Shown: positions 25,513 to 34,669, counted from the first letter of the stretch. The stretch is 64,000 bases of DNA from Rhodoglobus vestalii (GCF_006788895.1 NZ_VFRA01000001.1:1674001-1738000); one strand, 5' to 3'. Made by a program: numbers and translations. The notes: a model not told the origin generated them from the sequence alone.

Positions 25513-25864
25513 CGAACTGCGCGAGTGACTGTCCGCGAGTCGGCGGGGATCTCGCCGAGGTAGCGGTCGGTGAGCAGCCCCTGAGCGAGCGGCGAGAAGG
25601 CGATGACGCCCAAACCGAGCTCGTCGACGGTGTCGAGCAACCCGTCTTTGGCCCAACCGTTGAACATCGAATAGGAGGGCTGGTGGATCACCAGCGGCGT
25701 ACCGCGGTCGCGCATGATGCGCACAGCCTCGCGAGCAAATATTTGCGCGACCCCATAACGCCGTAGGGTCCTGGCCACATGTCGTAGCCAGCCTTGCTCG
25801 AGCTGATCATCTCGTCGCGGTAGGGCATCGGTTCGTAACGGGCATCATCATCCACATAGACCAT
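25509..25864 (-). pseudogene. Remnant of an aldo/keto reductase (YghZ/AKR14-like)
   Basis: Two pieces in different frames match one enzyme. The first (25864 to about 25723) reads MPYRDEMISSSKAGYDMWPGPYG...GSRKYLLA. The second (about 25733 to 25509) reads REAVRIMRDRGTPLVIHQPSYSMFN...AFSPLAQGLLTDRYL. About 50-60 residues between them, the N-terminus and the C-terminal part are missing. The catalytic Tyr/His part is thus lost. Confidence 0.85.
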
Positions 25865-26093
25865 ATTGTCACGCTGCCATAGCTCTTCTGAGTGCCGAGT
25901 GTCAGGCGATCGACGCGCGGAGACACTCTCTATTGCAGCGGGCGCTGCATCCGCTTACTCCGGCACAACCCAGAGGCTGTCTCTTTCCTGCTGGGCTGGG
26001 CAGACGCCCACGTACTTTCTACCAGCATCGAGTTCAGCGAACCGTACGCTGGATCACAACTCTCGGGGAAGGCGTCAGCGTAGCATCGGGTGA

Positions 26094-26472
26094 TGGCTAC
26101 CGAAACTGCAAAAAATTCTGCTCTGGCCGACGCCCCAACTATGACGGGCTCACGGCTGTCTTCATCAACTGCACGCTCAAGAAGAGCCCCGAGGTGAGTC
26201 ACACCCAGGGTCTCAGGGATGCGAGCATCAAGCTCATGCATGACGCCGGATGGTTAGGCGAGATTGGCCCCGGCCCCAGCTACCTCGATGACGGTTCCGG
26301 TGGCCCCGAGAACGATTTCACGAACCGCAACACCACGTTCATGTCGTGGAACCTGATGCACCTGACATCCATCCTGAAGAACGCCGGCGGCATCCCTGCC
26401 TACGGAAACAGTCGCGCAGGGTGGAACGACGGCGACCACTTCGGGTTCGAAGCTAACCCCGAATACCGCTAA
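26094..26472 (+). pseudogene. Flavodoxin-family gene, frameshifted and internally deleted (second copy)
   Basis: From ATG 26094 the product begins like the copy at 22236 (MATETAKNSALADAP), but the frame shifts at about 26138. The other frame continues YDGLTAVFINCTLKKSPEV...HTQGLRDASIKLM, then jumps to AGWLGEIGPGPSYLDDG and runs intact to NPEYR. About 110 residues (WPDM...PIWLGDNSS...LYSLQH) are gone. The part missing here is largely the part kept in the other copy, and the reverse is also true. Promoter-proximal sequence (CGAACCGT...GATCACA) is shared by both copies. Confidence 0.85.
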
Positions 26473-26484
26473 AGGCGCGCTGTG

Positions 26485-27117
26485 ATGGCCTGGAAGAAGT
26501 ACCGCTTCGGTACACAGTTTTATGATGCCCTCTCGGGGGAGTGCATTGTGTACCGTGCGGGCCGGGTCGCCGGTATTGAGTTGATGGGTTTGCAAGCCGG
26601 AGACACCGTCGTGGATCTCGGCTGCGGCACCGGGCTGAGCTTTGAATTACTGGTCGCCGCGGTCGGGCCAACAGGCCAGGTCATCGGTGTCGATGCGAGC
26701 CCGCAGATGCTGCAGGTCGCCGCCAAGCGTGCGGTGCGCAATGGCTGGTCGAACGTGCGGGTGCTGCAGGCGGATGCCACCCACATTTCTGCGGCCGATC
26801 TGGCCGTTGACGGCATACCGACACCGATCGATGCAGTGTTCTCCGCCTACGCACTGAGTGTTATGGGCAGTCATCCCGCAGTGTTGGAGCGGGCCACAAC
26901 CCTGCTGAAACCGGGCGGACGAGTCGGCATCGTCGATATGCAGCGCCCGGTCGGAGCCGCAAAAAGTTTCACCCCGCTGGCACGCTTAGCCTGCAGGATG
27001 GGCGGTGCCGATATTGAGGCACACCCGTGGAAGTGGCTCACGGCGCGGGCAGAGAATGTGATGCAGACCAGTCGCCGTGGCGGGCACATCCAAGCGGTCA
27101 CCGGAATCCTCAAGTGA
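26485..27117 (+). CDS. Class I SAM-dependent methyltransferase
   Basis: A 210-residue protein with motif I VVDLGCGTGLSFELL, an acidic residue ending strand 2 (VIGVDASPQML), motif II QADATHI and post-II LKPGGRVGIVDM. It resembles UbiE/COQ5-like small-molecule methyltransferases, but the substrate is not predictable. The ATG at 26485 follows a GTG at 26482, and AAAGGCG upstream is a moderate ribosome binding site. It follows the broken flavodoxin gene, and its tail is duplicated at 22770. Confidence 0.82.
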   Translation: MAWKKYRFGTQFYDALSGECIVYRAGRVAGIELMGLQAGDTVVDLGCGTGLSFELLVAAVGPTGQVIGVDASPQMLQVAAKRAVRNGWSNVRVLQADATHISAADLAVDGIPTPIDAVFSAYALSVMGSHPAVLERATTLLKPGGRVGIVDMQRPVGAAKSFTPLARLACRMGGADIEAHPWKWLTARAENVMQTSRRGGHIQAVTGILK

Positions 27118-27141
27118 GCATGTAATGGCGGATTTGTGTGG

Positions 27142-27666
27142 CTACTGGGCGTCGAGCTGCTGCAGTTGCCAGCCGAGCCAGGGGCTAAAGGCGAAGGGTG
27201 TCGCGGCCACGGCTGTGTGCAGCGAGTGCGGGTCAACCCACTCAAATTCGGCGACCTCGTCGGGGTTGGGGGCTGGGGTATCCGCGGTTACGGCACGGTA
27301 GACGGGGCAGATCTCGTTTTCGACTATGCCCGAGGAGTCGATGGCGCGGTAGCGAAAATCGGGCAGCACAACGGAGACGTCACTGATGGTGATTCCGAGT
27401 TCGTGTTGGGCGCGGCGGGTGATGGCGTCGGCGAGGTTCTCGCCGGGGACGGGGTGCCCGCAGAAGGAGTTTGTCCACACTCCGGGCCAGGTGATTTTAC
27501 CGAGCGCGCGGCGGGTAACGAGCACGTGCCCGTCAGCGTTGTAGACGTGGCAGGAGAACGCGAGGTGCAGGGCGGTGTCGGTGGTGTGCACGAGGGCTTT
27601 GTCGGCGACACCAATGTGCTCGCCGGTGTCGGAGAGAAGCACTACCTGTTCAGGGAATTCAGTCAT
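27142..27666 (-). CDS. idi: Isopentenyl-diphosphate delta-isomerase, type I
   Basis: A 174-residue Nudix-fold IDI-1. Active-site elements are TNSFCGHPVPGE (catalytic Cys and a metal His), LHLAFSCHVYNADGHVLVTRRALGKITWPGVW, and the Nudix-like helix ADAITRRAQHELG, with EVAEFEWVD near the end. It interconverts IPP and DMAPP, feeding prenyl chains to carotenoid synthesis. It is divergent from crtB with a 100-bp gap that must hold both promoters. The ATG at 27666 gives the usual length. Confidence 0.95.
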   Translation of the reverse strand: MTEFPEQVVLLSDTGEHIGVADKALVHTTDTALHLAFSCHVYNADGHVLVTRRALGKITWPGVWTNSFCGHPVPGENLADAITRRAQHELGITISDVSVVLPDFRYRAIDSSGIVENEICPVYRAVTADTPAPNPDEVAEFEWVDPHSLHTAVAATPFAFSPWLGWQLQQLDAQ

Positions 27667-27766
27667 GTTCGCGATAGTCTGCCTAGGTGGATAGATTCGA
27701 AATGCTGCACGCGCTGTGCCGCCGTGACCCCAGCCTAACCAATGTGCGCTGGCAGCCCGCAAGCGG

Positions 27767-28639
27767 GTGCGCGTGAGTACGCGACTCAAGCTTTACGATC
27801 GTGTTGCTGAAGACGCCGCAAGCATTGTCATCCGCAGTTATTCCACATCGTTTTCTGCTGCTTCTCGCCTATTGGGGGTGGATGTTCGTCAGCATGTTGA
27901 GAACATTTACGCCCTGGTGCGGGTTGCCGATGAGATTGTCGACGGCGGTGCCGCGGAGGCAGGTCTTGATGTGGCGGCGACCGCCCGGCAGCTTGATGAT
28001 TTCGAGCACGAGACTGAGCAGGCCATGGCCCAGGGGTTTAGCTCTAATCTCATCGTGCACGCTTTTGCGTTGACGGCGCGCGAGGTGTCGTTTGGTGCCG
28101 AGCTCACGGCCCCATTCTTTGAGTCGATGCGCATGGATCTGAGCGAGAAGGCGCACGACCGGGAAAGCTTTGAGCGCTACGTTTATGGTTCGGCGGAGGT
28201 TGTTGGCCTCATGTGCCTGTGTGCGTTTTTGCACGGCCACGATGTGAGCGCTGACAAGCGGGCCAAGTTTGAGCGTGGTGCGCGCGCGCTTGGTGCTGCT
28301 TTCCAGAAGGTGAACTTTTTGCGGGACCTTGCCGATGATTTCGAAACGCTCGGCAGAAGCTACTTCCCGGGAATCGATGTGGCGACCTTCACTGAAGAAG
28401 ATAAAGTGCGCCTTCTCGATGACCTTGATGCCGATTTGCGGGATGCCGCGATTGGGTCTGAACTTCCCTCGAGCAGTAGAAGGGCGGTTGCGCTCGCGCA
28501 TTCTCTTTTCGCTCAGCTCTCGAAGCGCATCCGGGCTACTCCGGCCGGCGAGTTGGTGCGCACGCGTGTGCGCGTTCCTGATGGTGTGAAACTACGGTTG
28601 GCTGCGGCTGCCGCGATTGGGGTGAGTCCTCGCGTATGA
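27767..28639 (+). CDS. crtB: Phytoene synthase
   Basis: A 290-residue squalene/phytoene synthase. The first aspartate-rich motif is VRVADEIVDG (residues about 51-60), the second is FLRDLADDFETLGRSYFPG (about 184-202), and the family block YVYGSAEVVGLMCL lies between. It joins two GGPP molecules to phytoene at the membrane. The start is GTG 27767 or GTG 27773. The end overlaps crtI (ATGA). No GGPP synthase (crtE) lies in this window. Confidence 0.94.
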   Translation: MRVSTRLKLYDRVAEDAASIVIRSYSTSFSAASRLLGVDVRQHVENIYALVRVADEIVDGGAAEAGLDVAATARQLDDFEHETEQAMAQGFSSNLIVHAFALTAREVSFGAELTAPFFESMRMDLSEKAHDRESFERYVYGSAEVVGLMCLCAFLHGHDVSADKRAKFERGARALGAAFQKVNFLRDLADDFETLGRSYFPGIDVATFTEEDKVRLLDDLDADLRDAAIGSELPSSSRRAVALAHSLFAQLSKRIRATPAGELVRTRVRVPDGVKLRLAAAAAIGVSPRV

Positions 28640-30198
28640 GTGATGTAGTTGTTATTGGTGGAGGCATTGCAGGGCTGGCGAGTGCGGCATTGCTCGCCAA
28701 GGAAGGTCACAAGGTAACCCTCCTTGAGGGTTTGCCTGCGGTGGGCGGTCGTGCTGGCTCGTGGGAGCACGATGGTTTTCGGTTCGACACCGGGCCATCG
28801 TGGTATCTCATGCCGGAGGTCTTTGACCACTTCTATAAGTTGATGGGCACTTCTGCCGAAGAGCAGCTCTCGCTCGTAACCCTCGATCCTGGTTACCGGG
28901 TCTATTTTGAGGGTGAGAAGGCGCCGCTCGATATCTCGACTGACCTTGAAGAAAACCTGGCCCTTTTTGAGAGCATCGAGCCGGGCTCTCGTGTGCGCTT
29001 GCGGAAGTATTTGACCTCAGCGGAGGAAACGTACGAACTGGCCAAGAAGTATTTCTTGTACACGTCGTTTGCTGACATCCGCACGAGTGCCACGAAGGAG
29101 GTGCTCACCAAGGCGGCTCGCTTCATCCGTCTGCTCATTGAGCCGCTGTCGAGGCTTGTGGCGCGCACGGTAAAAGATGATCGTCTGCGCAAAGTGTTGG
29201 GGTACCCGGCCGTGTTCTTGGGCTCGTCACCGTACCTCACGCCCAGCATGTATCACCTGATGAGTCACCTCGATTTGGCCGATGGTGTGCTGTACCCGAT
29301 GGGTGGTTTCACCCGGGTGATTGAGAGTATCGCTGATGTTGCTGAGGGTGCCGGTGTCGAGATTCGTACGAGTGCGAAGGTCACGAGCATCCGCACCTCT
29401 AATGCGGTGGCGAAGGGTGTCGACTATGTCGATGCGGACGGTGTGACCCATTCGGTGGATGCCGACTTTGTGGTGTCGGCCGCCGATCTGCACCACACCG
29501 AAACCCAGTTGCTTGCTGTCGAAGAGCAGACCTACCCGGCGTCGTACTGGGATAAGAAGATTCCGGGCCCCAGCGCGCTGCTGTTGTATTTGGGTGTCAG
29601 GGGCGAGCTGCCCGAACTGGAGCATCACACGCTGCTGTTTATGAAGGATTGGCAGGAGGGGTTTGCGGCGATCTTTGGTGAGAACCCGACGGTGCCCGAG
29701 CCGGCGTCGTTGTATATCTGCAAGCCGAGTGGTGTTGACCCGAATGTTGCTCCGGATGGGTTTGAGAACGTGTTCGTGTTGGTTCCGATCCCCGCTGATC
29801 CGTCGATCGGTCGCGGCGATATTGATGGCGATGGCGATACGCGGATTGAGATGTTGGCCGATAAGGTCATCGCTCAGATTGGTGACTGGACGGGCATCCC
29901 CGATTTTGCGGAGCGTGTGACGGTGCGCCGCACTCTGGGCCCCGGTGACTTTGCCGACGATCTCAATGCGTGGCGCGGTACCGCGCTCGGCCCGGCACAC
30001 ACTCTTAGGCAGAGTGCGTTCTTTAGGGCCGGCAATGTGAGCAAGAAGGTGGAGGGTCTCTACTATGTTGGCGGTTCCACGATTCCGGGTATTGGTCTGC
30101 CGATGTGTCTGATTAGTGCTGAGGTGCTGGTGAAGCGCTTGCGCGGCGACACCTCTCCGGGCCCTCTTCCGGAACCGCTTTCGGCTTCCCAGGCTTAG
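28636..30198 (+). CDS. crtI: Phytoene desaturase
   Basis: A 520-residue FAD enzyme. The N-terminal dinucleotide fold is VVVIGGGIAGLASAALLAKEGHKVTLLE, followed by the CrtI pattern GGRAGSWEHDGFRFDTGPSWYLMP. The C-terminal signature is GLYYVGGSTIPGIGLPMCLISAEVL. It performs the desaturations from phytoene to lycopene on the membrane surface. It is translationally coupled to crtB and 3 nt ahead of crtYe. Confidence 0.95.
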   Translation: MSDVVVIGGGIAGLASAALLAKEGHKVTLLEGLPAVGGRAGSWEHDGFRFDTGPSWYLMPEVFDHFYKLMGTSAEEQLSLVTLDPGYRVYFEGEKAPLDISTDLEENLALFESIEPGSRVRLRKYLTSAEETYELAKKYFLYTSFADIRTSATKEVLTKAARFIRLLIEPLSRLVARTVKDDRLRKVLGYPAVFLGSSPYLTPSMYHLMSHLDLADGVLYPMGGFTRVIESIADVAEGAGVEIRTSAKVTSIRTSNAVAKGVDYVDADGVTHSVDADFVVSAADLHHTETQLLAVEEQTYPASYWDKKIPGPSALLLYLGVRGELPELEHHTLLFMKDWQEGFAAIFGENPTVPEPASLYICKPSGVDPNVAPDGFENVFVLVPIPADPSIGRGDIDGDGDTRIEMLADKVIAQIGDWTGIPDFAERVTVRRTLGPGDFADDLNAWRGTALGPAHTLRQSAFFRAGNVSKKVEGLYYVGGSTIPGIGLPMCLISAEVLVKRLRGDTSPGPLPEPLSASQA

Positions 30199-30200
30199 CC

Positions 30201-30518
30201 GTGATCGTTCTCTACCTTGTGGCATTGCTGATTTCGCTCACCGGCATGGTGGTGCTTGACCGTCGATTTAAGCTTTTCTTTTGGCGGGATGCTCGCCGGG
30301 CGGGCATTGTGTTGGCGGCGGGGGTGCTGTTTTTTTTGGTGTGGGATTTCTTCGGGGTGGGGCTTGGGATCTTCTTTCGGGGGGAGACGGAGTTCATGAC
30401 GGGGCTTCTCATCGCCCCTGAGGTGCCCATCGAAGAGGTCTTTTTTCTCACGCTGCTCTGCTATCTCACGATGAATTTGTATGGGGCGTTGACGCGCAGC
30501 ACGGAGGTGACCGCGTGA
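30201..30518 (+). CDS. crtYe: C50 carotenoid epsilon-cyclase subunit
   Basis: A 105-residue hydrophobic protein with three membrane helices and the lycopene-cyclase-domain motif LIAPEVPIEEVFFLTLLCYLTMNLY. Such half-size proteins work as heterodimers with the neighbouring crtYf product, cyclising elongated C50 carotenoids (decaprenoxanthin type). The e/f assignment follows gene order in Corynebacterium and is otherwise uncertain. The last 4 nt overlap crtYf. Confidence 0.88.
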   Translation: MIVLYLVALLISLTGMVVLDRRFKLFFWRDARRAGIVLAAGVLFFLVWDFFGVGLGIFFRGETEFMTGLLIAPEVPIEEVFFLTLLCYLTMNLYGALTRSTEVTA

Positions 30519-30832
30519 CGTATTGGTTGCTTAATGCGGTCTTTCTTGCTCTGGTGGTTGTGGTGGCGGTGGCGGCTATTGCGTTTCGTCGTGCTCCGCA
30601 GTGGCGGGCGATTGCCATCGCTACGGGCATTTTGTTGATCATGACCGCGGTCTTTGACAACATCATGATTTCGGTGGGCCTGGTGGGCTACAGTGCTGAT
30701 GCTATTAGTGGTGCGTTTATTGGGGTGGCCCCGCTGGAAGATTTTGCCTACACGCTCGCGGCGGTTGTTGCGCTGCCGTGTTTGTGGACGCTGCTGGGTT
30801 CACGCCGAGAGCCGGCGACCGCCCATGATTAG
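30515..30832 (+). CDS. crtYf: C50 carotenoid cyclase, second subunit
   Basis: A 105-residue, three-helix protein with the partner motif DNIMISVGLVGYS...GVAPLEDFAYTLAAVVALP. The PLEDF segment corresponds to the P(I/L)EE/DF motif of lycopene cyclase domains. It pairs with CrtYe. Both its ends overlap neighbours (ATGA with crtYe, 8 nt with crtEb), so the five crt genes are one tightly coupled operon. Confidence 0.88.
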   Translation: MTYWLLNAVFLALVVVVAVAAIAFRRAPQWRAIAIATGILLIMTAVFDNIMISVGLVGYSADAISGAFIGVAPLEDFAYTLAAVVALPCLWTLLGSRREPATAHD

Positions 30833-31682
30833 GGATCTGTTTTTGTCGTCGCGACCCCTCAGTTGGGTGAATACGGCGTTCCCCTTTGCGGCAGCCTACT
30901 TTTTGACGACGGGTGCGATCAATCTCACCTTTGTGCTGGGCACGATCTTTTTTCTGGTGCCCTACAACTTGGCGATGTATGGCATCAACGATGTGTTCGA
31001 TTATGAGTCTGATCTGCGAAACCCGCGAAAGGGTGGCGTCGAGGGCGCGTTGCTTGCCCCGCGGATGCACCGGCCGACGCTGATCGCCGCCGCTGTTACG
31101 ACGCTCCCTTTTATCGCGTATCTCGTGGTGGTGGGTAACCCGCTGTCGTGGCTCGTGTTGTTCATCAGCATGTTTGCGGTGGTGGCGTATTCGGTGAAGG
31201 GTTTGCGCTTTAAAGAACGCCCTTTCCTTGACTCGTTGACCTCAAGCACGCACTTTGTGTCGGCTGCAATCTATGCGCTGGTTTTGGCGGGAGCGGTGTT
31301 TACGCCTCAACTGTGGGCGGTGCTGGCGGCGTTCTTCCTGTGGGGGATCGCTTCTCATGCGTTTGGGGCGGTGCAGGATGTGCTGGCTGACCGCGCGGTC
31401 GGTATTTCGTCGATTGGCACTGTCATTGGTGCGCGCGCTACTACCCGGTTTGCGGTGGTTGCGTACCTTGCTGGCGGGGTGCTGCTGTTGTTCTCTGAGT
31501 GGCCGGGCCCGTTGGGCGCAATTCTGGTGCTGCCGTATGCGGCAGTGTGTGCGCCGTTCTGGAACATAACGGATGCCACAGCGGAGTCAGCAAACCGTGG
31601 CTGGCGAAAGTTCCTGGCCCTCAATTTCGTCACCGGTTTCTTCGTAACGATGCTGCTCATCTGGTGGCCGCTGGTCCGCTAA
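30825..31682 (+). CDS. crtEb: Lycopene elongase, UbiA prenyltransferase family
   Basis: A 285-residue membrane protein with about 8 helices and both aspartate motifs of UbiA prenyltransferases: NDVFDYESD (first) and DVLADRAVG (second). In C50 producers CrtEb adds two dimethylallyl units to lycopene, giving flavuxanthin, which is then cyclised. It is the last gene of the crt operon. The 5' end is inside crtYf; the ATG at 30825 gives the standard MIRDLFLSSRPLSWVNTAFP start. Confidence 0.92.
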   Translation: MIRDLFLSSRPLSWVNTAFPFAAAYFLTTGAINLTFVLGTIFFLVPYNLAMYGINDVFDYESDLRNPRKGGVEGALLAPRMHRPTLIAAAVTTLPFIAYLVVVGNPLSWLVLFISMFAVVAYSVKGLRFKERPFLDSLTSSTHFVSAAIYALVLAGAVFTPQLWAVLAAFFLWGIASHAFGAVQDVLADRAVGISSIGTVIGARATTRFAVVAYLAGGVLLLFSEWPGPLGAILVLPYAAVCAPFWNITDATAESANRGWRKFLALNFVTGFFVTMLLIWWPLVR

Positions 31683-31709
31683 TGCGGCGCCACGCCCAAC
31701 TGGGCAGGC

Positions 31710-32183
31710 CTAAGGCACCGGTGGCGGCGCCGACGACTCACCCTCCGGGTTGAGGTTTCGCGCCATCGTCTCGAGCACCGTGATCGCCGTGCCGTACTGC
31801 TCGGTGGTGACACCAACGGTTGCACGCTGACGCTCAGTCGCGATTACCGCGGTGAGCCGCTCAACAACCGTGCTGCCGCGAGCCGTCAGCTGATAGTGAG
31901 CCCCATCCGTCGACAACCAGTCACTCTCCACAAGTTCCGTCAGCGACTCTAACGACGAAGAGTGAGTGCCGGGTGAAGGCGGAACACCAGCTATCGCCGG
32001 CGTCAGATAGGGGGCAATCTCGATATCGAGCTTCTCAACATCGGCCGCCCCTGCCGCCAACACATTCAGCAGCTGCCACTGTCGTCGCGTAATGCCATGC
32101 TCCTCAAGGGTGCTCGCAAAAAGGTCATCAATGAGACGATCAACGAGCTTCACCCAGTAACTAATGGGTTGTTGGGTGTTCAT
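31710..32183 (-). CDS. MarR-family regulator
   Basis: A 157-residue winged-helix protein. The helix-turn-helix region contains GITRRQWQLLNVLAAG and a wing with STDGAHYQLTARGSTVVERL. The middle of the domain diverges from typical MarR sequences (the recognition helix region is not well conserved), so the assignment rests on overall layout. Convergent to crtEb, it lies beside the PEP-mutase-like gene, on the same strand. Its target may be local, but no operator was recognised. Confidence 0.7.
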   Translation of the reverse strand: MNTQQPISYWVKLVDRLIDDLFASTLEEHGITRRQWQLLNVLAAGAADVEKLDIEIAPYLTPAIAGVPPSPGTHSSSLESLTELVESDWLSTDGAHYQLTARGSTVVERLTAVIATERQRATVGVTTEQYGTAITVLETMARNLNPEGESSAPPPVP

Positions 32184-32202
32184 GAGCCGAGACTACTCCC
32201 CA

Positions 32203-33003
32203 TTAGTACGAGAAACCGAGCTCCTCGGGGTAGTCACCCAGAGCCGTCAACTGTGTGGCTGCAGCCTGCAGGTGTGCGAGCGCGAGTCCCAGCGTGCGTG
32301 GCCCAAAACTTACCCGGGCGATCCCCAACTCGGCCAGACGAGCCAACGGCACGTAGCCGGGGGCCGCGATCACCGAAATTGGGCCGTTTACGGCGGCAAG
32401 AGCCTTCTCAACCTTGTCTTCATCGGTCAGCCCCAACACGAAAGCGCAATCGGCACCGGCCGCAAGGTACGCGTTGGCGCGGGCCACCATGTCATCCCAC
32501 TCGCCACCACCAGCCAGCACATCGACCCGGGCATTAATGGCAATTGGCACGCCCGTGGCATCGGCGGCAGCGCGTGCTGCAGCAACCCGCGCTGTTGCGT
32601 GCTCGATATCGAAGAGGGGAGCCTTGGCCGGGCCGGAGCTGTCTTCGATATTCAGCCCCGCAGCCCCCGCCGCGATGAGACGCTCCACATTGGCTTGCAC
32701 GCCAGCGGCATCCACCGAATAGCCCTTCTCAAAATCGACCGACACCGGAATCTCCACTGCGCTACAGATGGTGGATGCAACAGAAATTGCCTGGTCGACG
32801 CTGAGACCCTCGCCGTCGGCCACCCCGTGGGCGAAGCTGATCGAATGACTGGCCGTGGCCAGCGCCTGAACACCGGGAGCCTTCGCAACAATTTGTGCGG
32901 TGATGGCATCCCACACATTGGAAACGATGAGCGGTGTTCCCGGAACGTGCAGTGAGCGAAGCAGTTCGGCGCGAGCGGCTGGAGAAGAGGAATGAGAAGT
33001 CAT
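32203..33003 (-). CDS. Isocitrate lyase/PEP mutase family protein
   Basis: A 266-residue TIM-barrel protein. It carries PLIVSNVWDAITAQIV, PVSVDFEKGYS, AGLNIEDSSG and AINARVDVLAGGGEWDDMVARANAY, all typical of the small PEP-mutase/carboxyphosphonoenolpyruvate-like enzymes. The KKCGH-type loop of true isocitrate lyases is absent. It probably acts on a C-C or P-C bond of a 2-oxo acid derivative, but the substrate is unknown. The ATG at 33003 is chosen because it gives the family-typical N-terminus. Confidence 0.86.
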   Translation of the reverse strand: MTSHSSSPAARAELLRSLHVPGTPLIVSNVWDAITAQIVAKAPGVQALATASHSISFAHGVADGEGLSVDQAISVASTICSAVEIPVSVDFEKGYSVDAAGVQANVERLIAAGAAGLNIEDSSGPAKAPLFDIEHATARVAAARAAADATGVPIAINARVDVLAGGGEWDDMVARANAYLAAGADCAFVLGLTDEDKVEKALAAVNGPISVIAAPGYVPLARLAELGIARVSFGPRTLGLALAHLQAAATQLTALGDYPEELGFSY

Positions 33004-33070
33004 AGCCCAAGCATCCCCTGCAAAGACCCAGCGCACCAGCGCAATTTAGACATGGCCAGCAAACCCTGAG

Positions 33071-34528
33071 CTAGTCGATCATCGACTGCTTTGCTTTGAC
33101 CGGGAGCATGAGAAGCAGCCCCGCCACCAGCACCAGCACGATTCCGATGATGCCGAAGCGGGTGTCACCGGTCAGCGACACAAACATTGTGAAGAGACCC
33201 GGCGCCAAGAAGCTGACCGCACGCCCCGTCGTTGCATAGAGACCAAAGATCTCGCCTTCACGCCCCGGAGGCGTAATGCGCGCCAGGAAGCTGCGACTTG
33301 CCGCCTGCACCGGGCCCACAAAGAGGGTGAGGAACAGCCCGGCGATCCAGAAGCCTGTCTTTGCGTCACCGACCAGAAGCACGCTGAGCCCCGCAAGAAC
33401 CAACCCCGCCAGCGACGCGATGATCACATTCTTGGCACCCAGCCGGTCATCGAGCCAACCACCGATAAAGGTGCCGATGCCGGCAACCAGGTTCGCGGCA
33501 ACAGCGAAATAGATGACCTCGCTGGGGCTGAACCCGAACACCTGCGCGGCAATAATGGCCCCAAAAGTGAACACTGCGGCAAGACCGTCACGAAAGACGG
33601 CACTGGCCAGCAGAAACATCAACACCTGGGGGCTCTTCTTGGCCAACAATTTCACGGTGCCAAAAAGTTTCGCGTAGCTGGCAAAGAAACTCACCCGGTT
33701 TTCGCGGGTTCCTGCCGGAATCTCGGGCACCGCCACCAACACTGGAATCGCAAAGATAGCGAACCACGCCGCCGACGCCAGAATCGCGAACCGCACATCG
33801 AGCGCACCACCCTCAGAACCGAACGGCACAGTGAGAAGCCCGTTGCCGGTCTCACTACCGAAGTTCTGAATGAACAACACCAGCAGGATGATCAGCAAAA
33901 CAATTCCGCCGATATAGCCCATACCCCAACCGAAGCCCGACACGCGGCCCACCGTTGTGGGCGTTGAGACCTGCACCAGCATCGCGTTGTAGTTGACGCT
34001 CGCAAACTCGAAGAAGATGTTGCCGGCCGCGAGAAGAGCGGCACCAAGGTAAATGTATGACGGCACCGGAACCACAAAGAACATGGCGGCCATCGCCAGA
34101 ATGACCAGCCCGGTATTGATGGCGAGCCACAGTTTGCGGCGACCCGAGCCATCAGATCGCTGGCCCAGAATGGGGGCGAGCACCGCCACCAGCACCCCCG
34201 CAATAGTGAGTGCACCCGAAATCACGGTCGTATTGCTCGCCTTCGCGAGCACAAGGGCTGGATTCTTGGCGTCATCACCGGCCGCCGCAAGAATCTCCGG
34301 ATCGATGAAGAGGCCACTGGCCAGATACGTACTAAAGACGAACGTGGTGACGACAGCATTAAAGGATGCCGAACCCCAATCCCACAGGGCCCATGCGCGA
34401 ACCCGGCTTTTAGGTATAGCCGCATCAGCAATGAGACCCTGCCCCACCGTGCCAATCGCGCGCGTACGGGACACGCGGGGAACGGTGGGAATGCGGTCGA
34501 CACCATCGTCGGGAAGCTTGTCGTTCAT
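33071..34528 (-). CDS. MFS transporter, UMF1 (Atg22-like) family
   Basis: A 485-residue protein with about 12 membrane segments. The N-terminal WALWDWGSASFNAVVTTFVFSTYL and ILGQRSDGSGRRKLWLA motifs mark the UMF1/Atg22 group of the major facilitator superfamily. Bacterial members are untested, and yeast Atg22 exports amino acids from the vacuole. The gene is divergent from dnaK with a 176-bp gap that holds the heat-shock operators. Confidence 0.87.
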   Translation of the reverse strand: MNDKLPDDGVDRIPTVPRVSRTRAIGTVGQGLIADAAIPKSRVRAWALWDWGSASFNAVVTTFVFSTYLASGLFIDPEILAAAGDDAKNPALVLAKASNTTVISGALTIAGVLVAVLAPILGQRSDGSGRRKLWLAINTGLVILAMAAMFFVVPVPSYIYLGAALLAAGNIFFEFASVNYNAMLVQVSTPTTVGRVSGFGWGMGYIGGIVLLIILLVLFIQNFGSETGNGLLTVPFGSEGGALDVRFAILASAAWFAIFAIPVLVAVPEIPAGTRENRVSFFASYAKLFGTVKLLAKKSPQVLMFLLASAVFRDGLAAVFTFGAIIAAQVFGFSPSEVIYFAVAANLVAGIGTFIGGWLDDRLGAKNVIIASLAGLVLAGLSVLLVGDAKTGFWIAGLFLTLFVGPVQAASRSFLARITPPGREGEIFGLYATTGRAVSFLAPGLFTMFVSLTGDTRFGIIGIVLVLVAGLLLMLPVKAKQSMID

Positions 34529-34585
34529 GCGATCAGGCTAGTGGTGCGGGGTAAACAATTGTTGGCGCAACGGAAAACACGCACA

Positions 34586-34606
34586 CTTGAGTCATACACA
34601 CTCAAC
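34586..34606. promoter_or_regulatory. HAIR operator 1 (HspR box)
   Basis: CTTGAGT-N7-ACTCAAC matches the HspR recognition element CTTGAGT-N7-ACTCAAG with one mismatch. It lies about 100 bp upstream of dnaK. Confidence 0.88.
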
Positions 34607-34648
34607 TTTCAGCTACACAGCTTGACTCTGAGCCGCCGGGGGTAGAAA

Positions 34649-34669
34649 CTTGATACCAAGCGACTCAAG
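34649..34669. promoter_or_regulatory. HAIR operator 2 (HspR box)
   Basis: CTTGATA-N7-ACTCAAG is the second HspR element, 36 bp before dnaK. A TTGACT hexamer at 34622-34627 is a plausible -35 element, which would place this box over or just after the promoter so that HspR blocks transcription. Confidence 0.85.
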
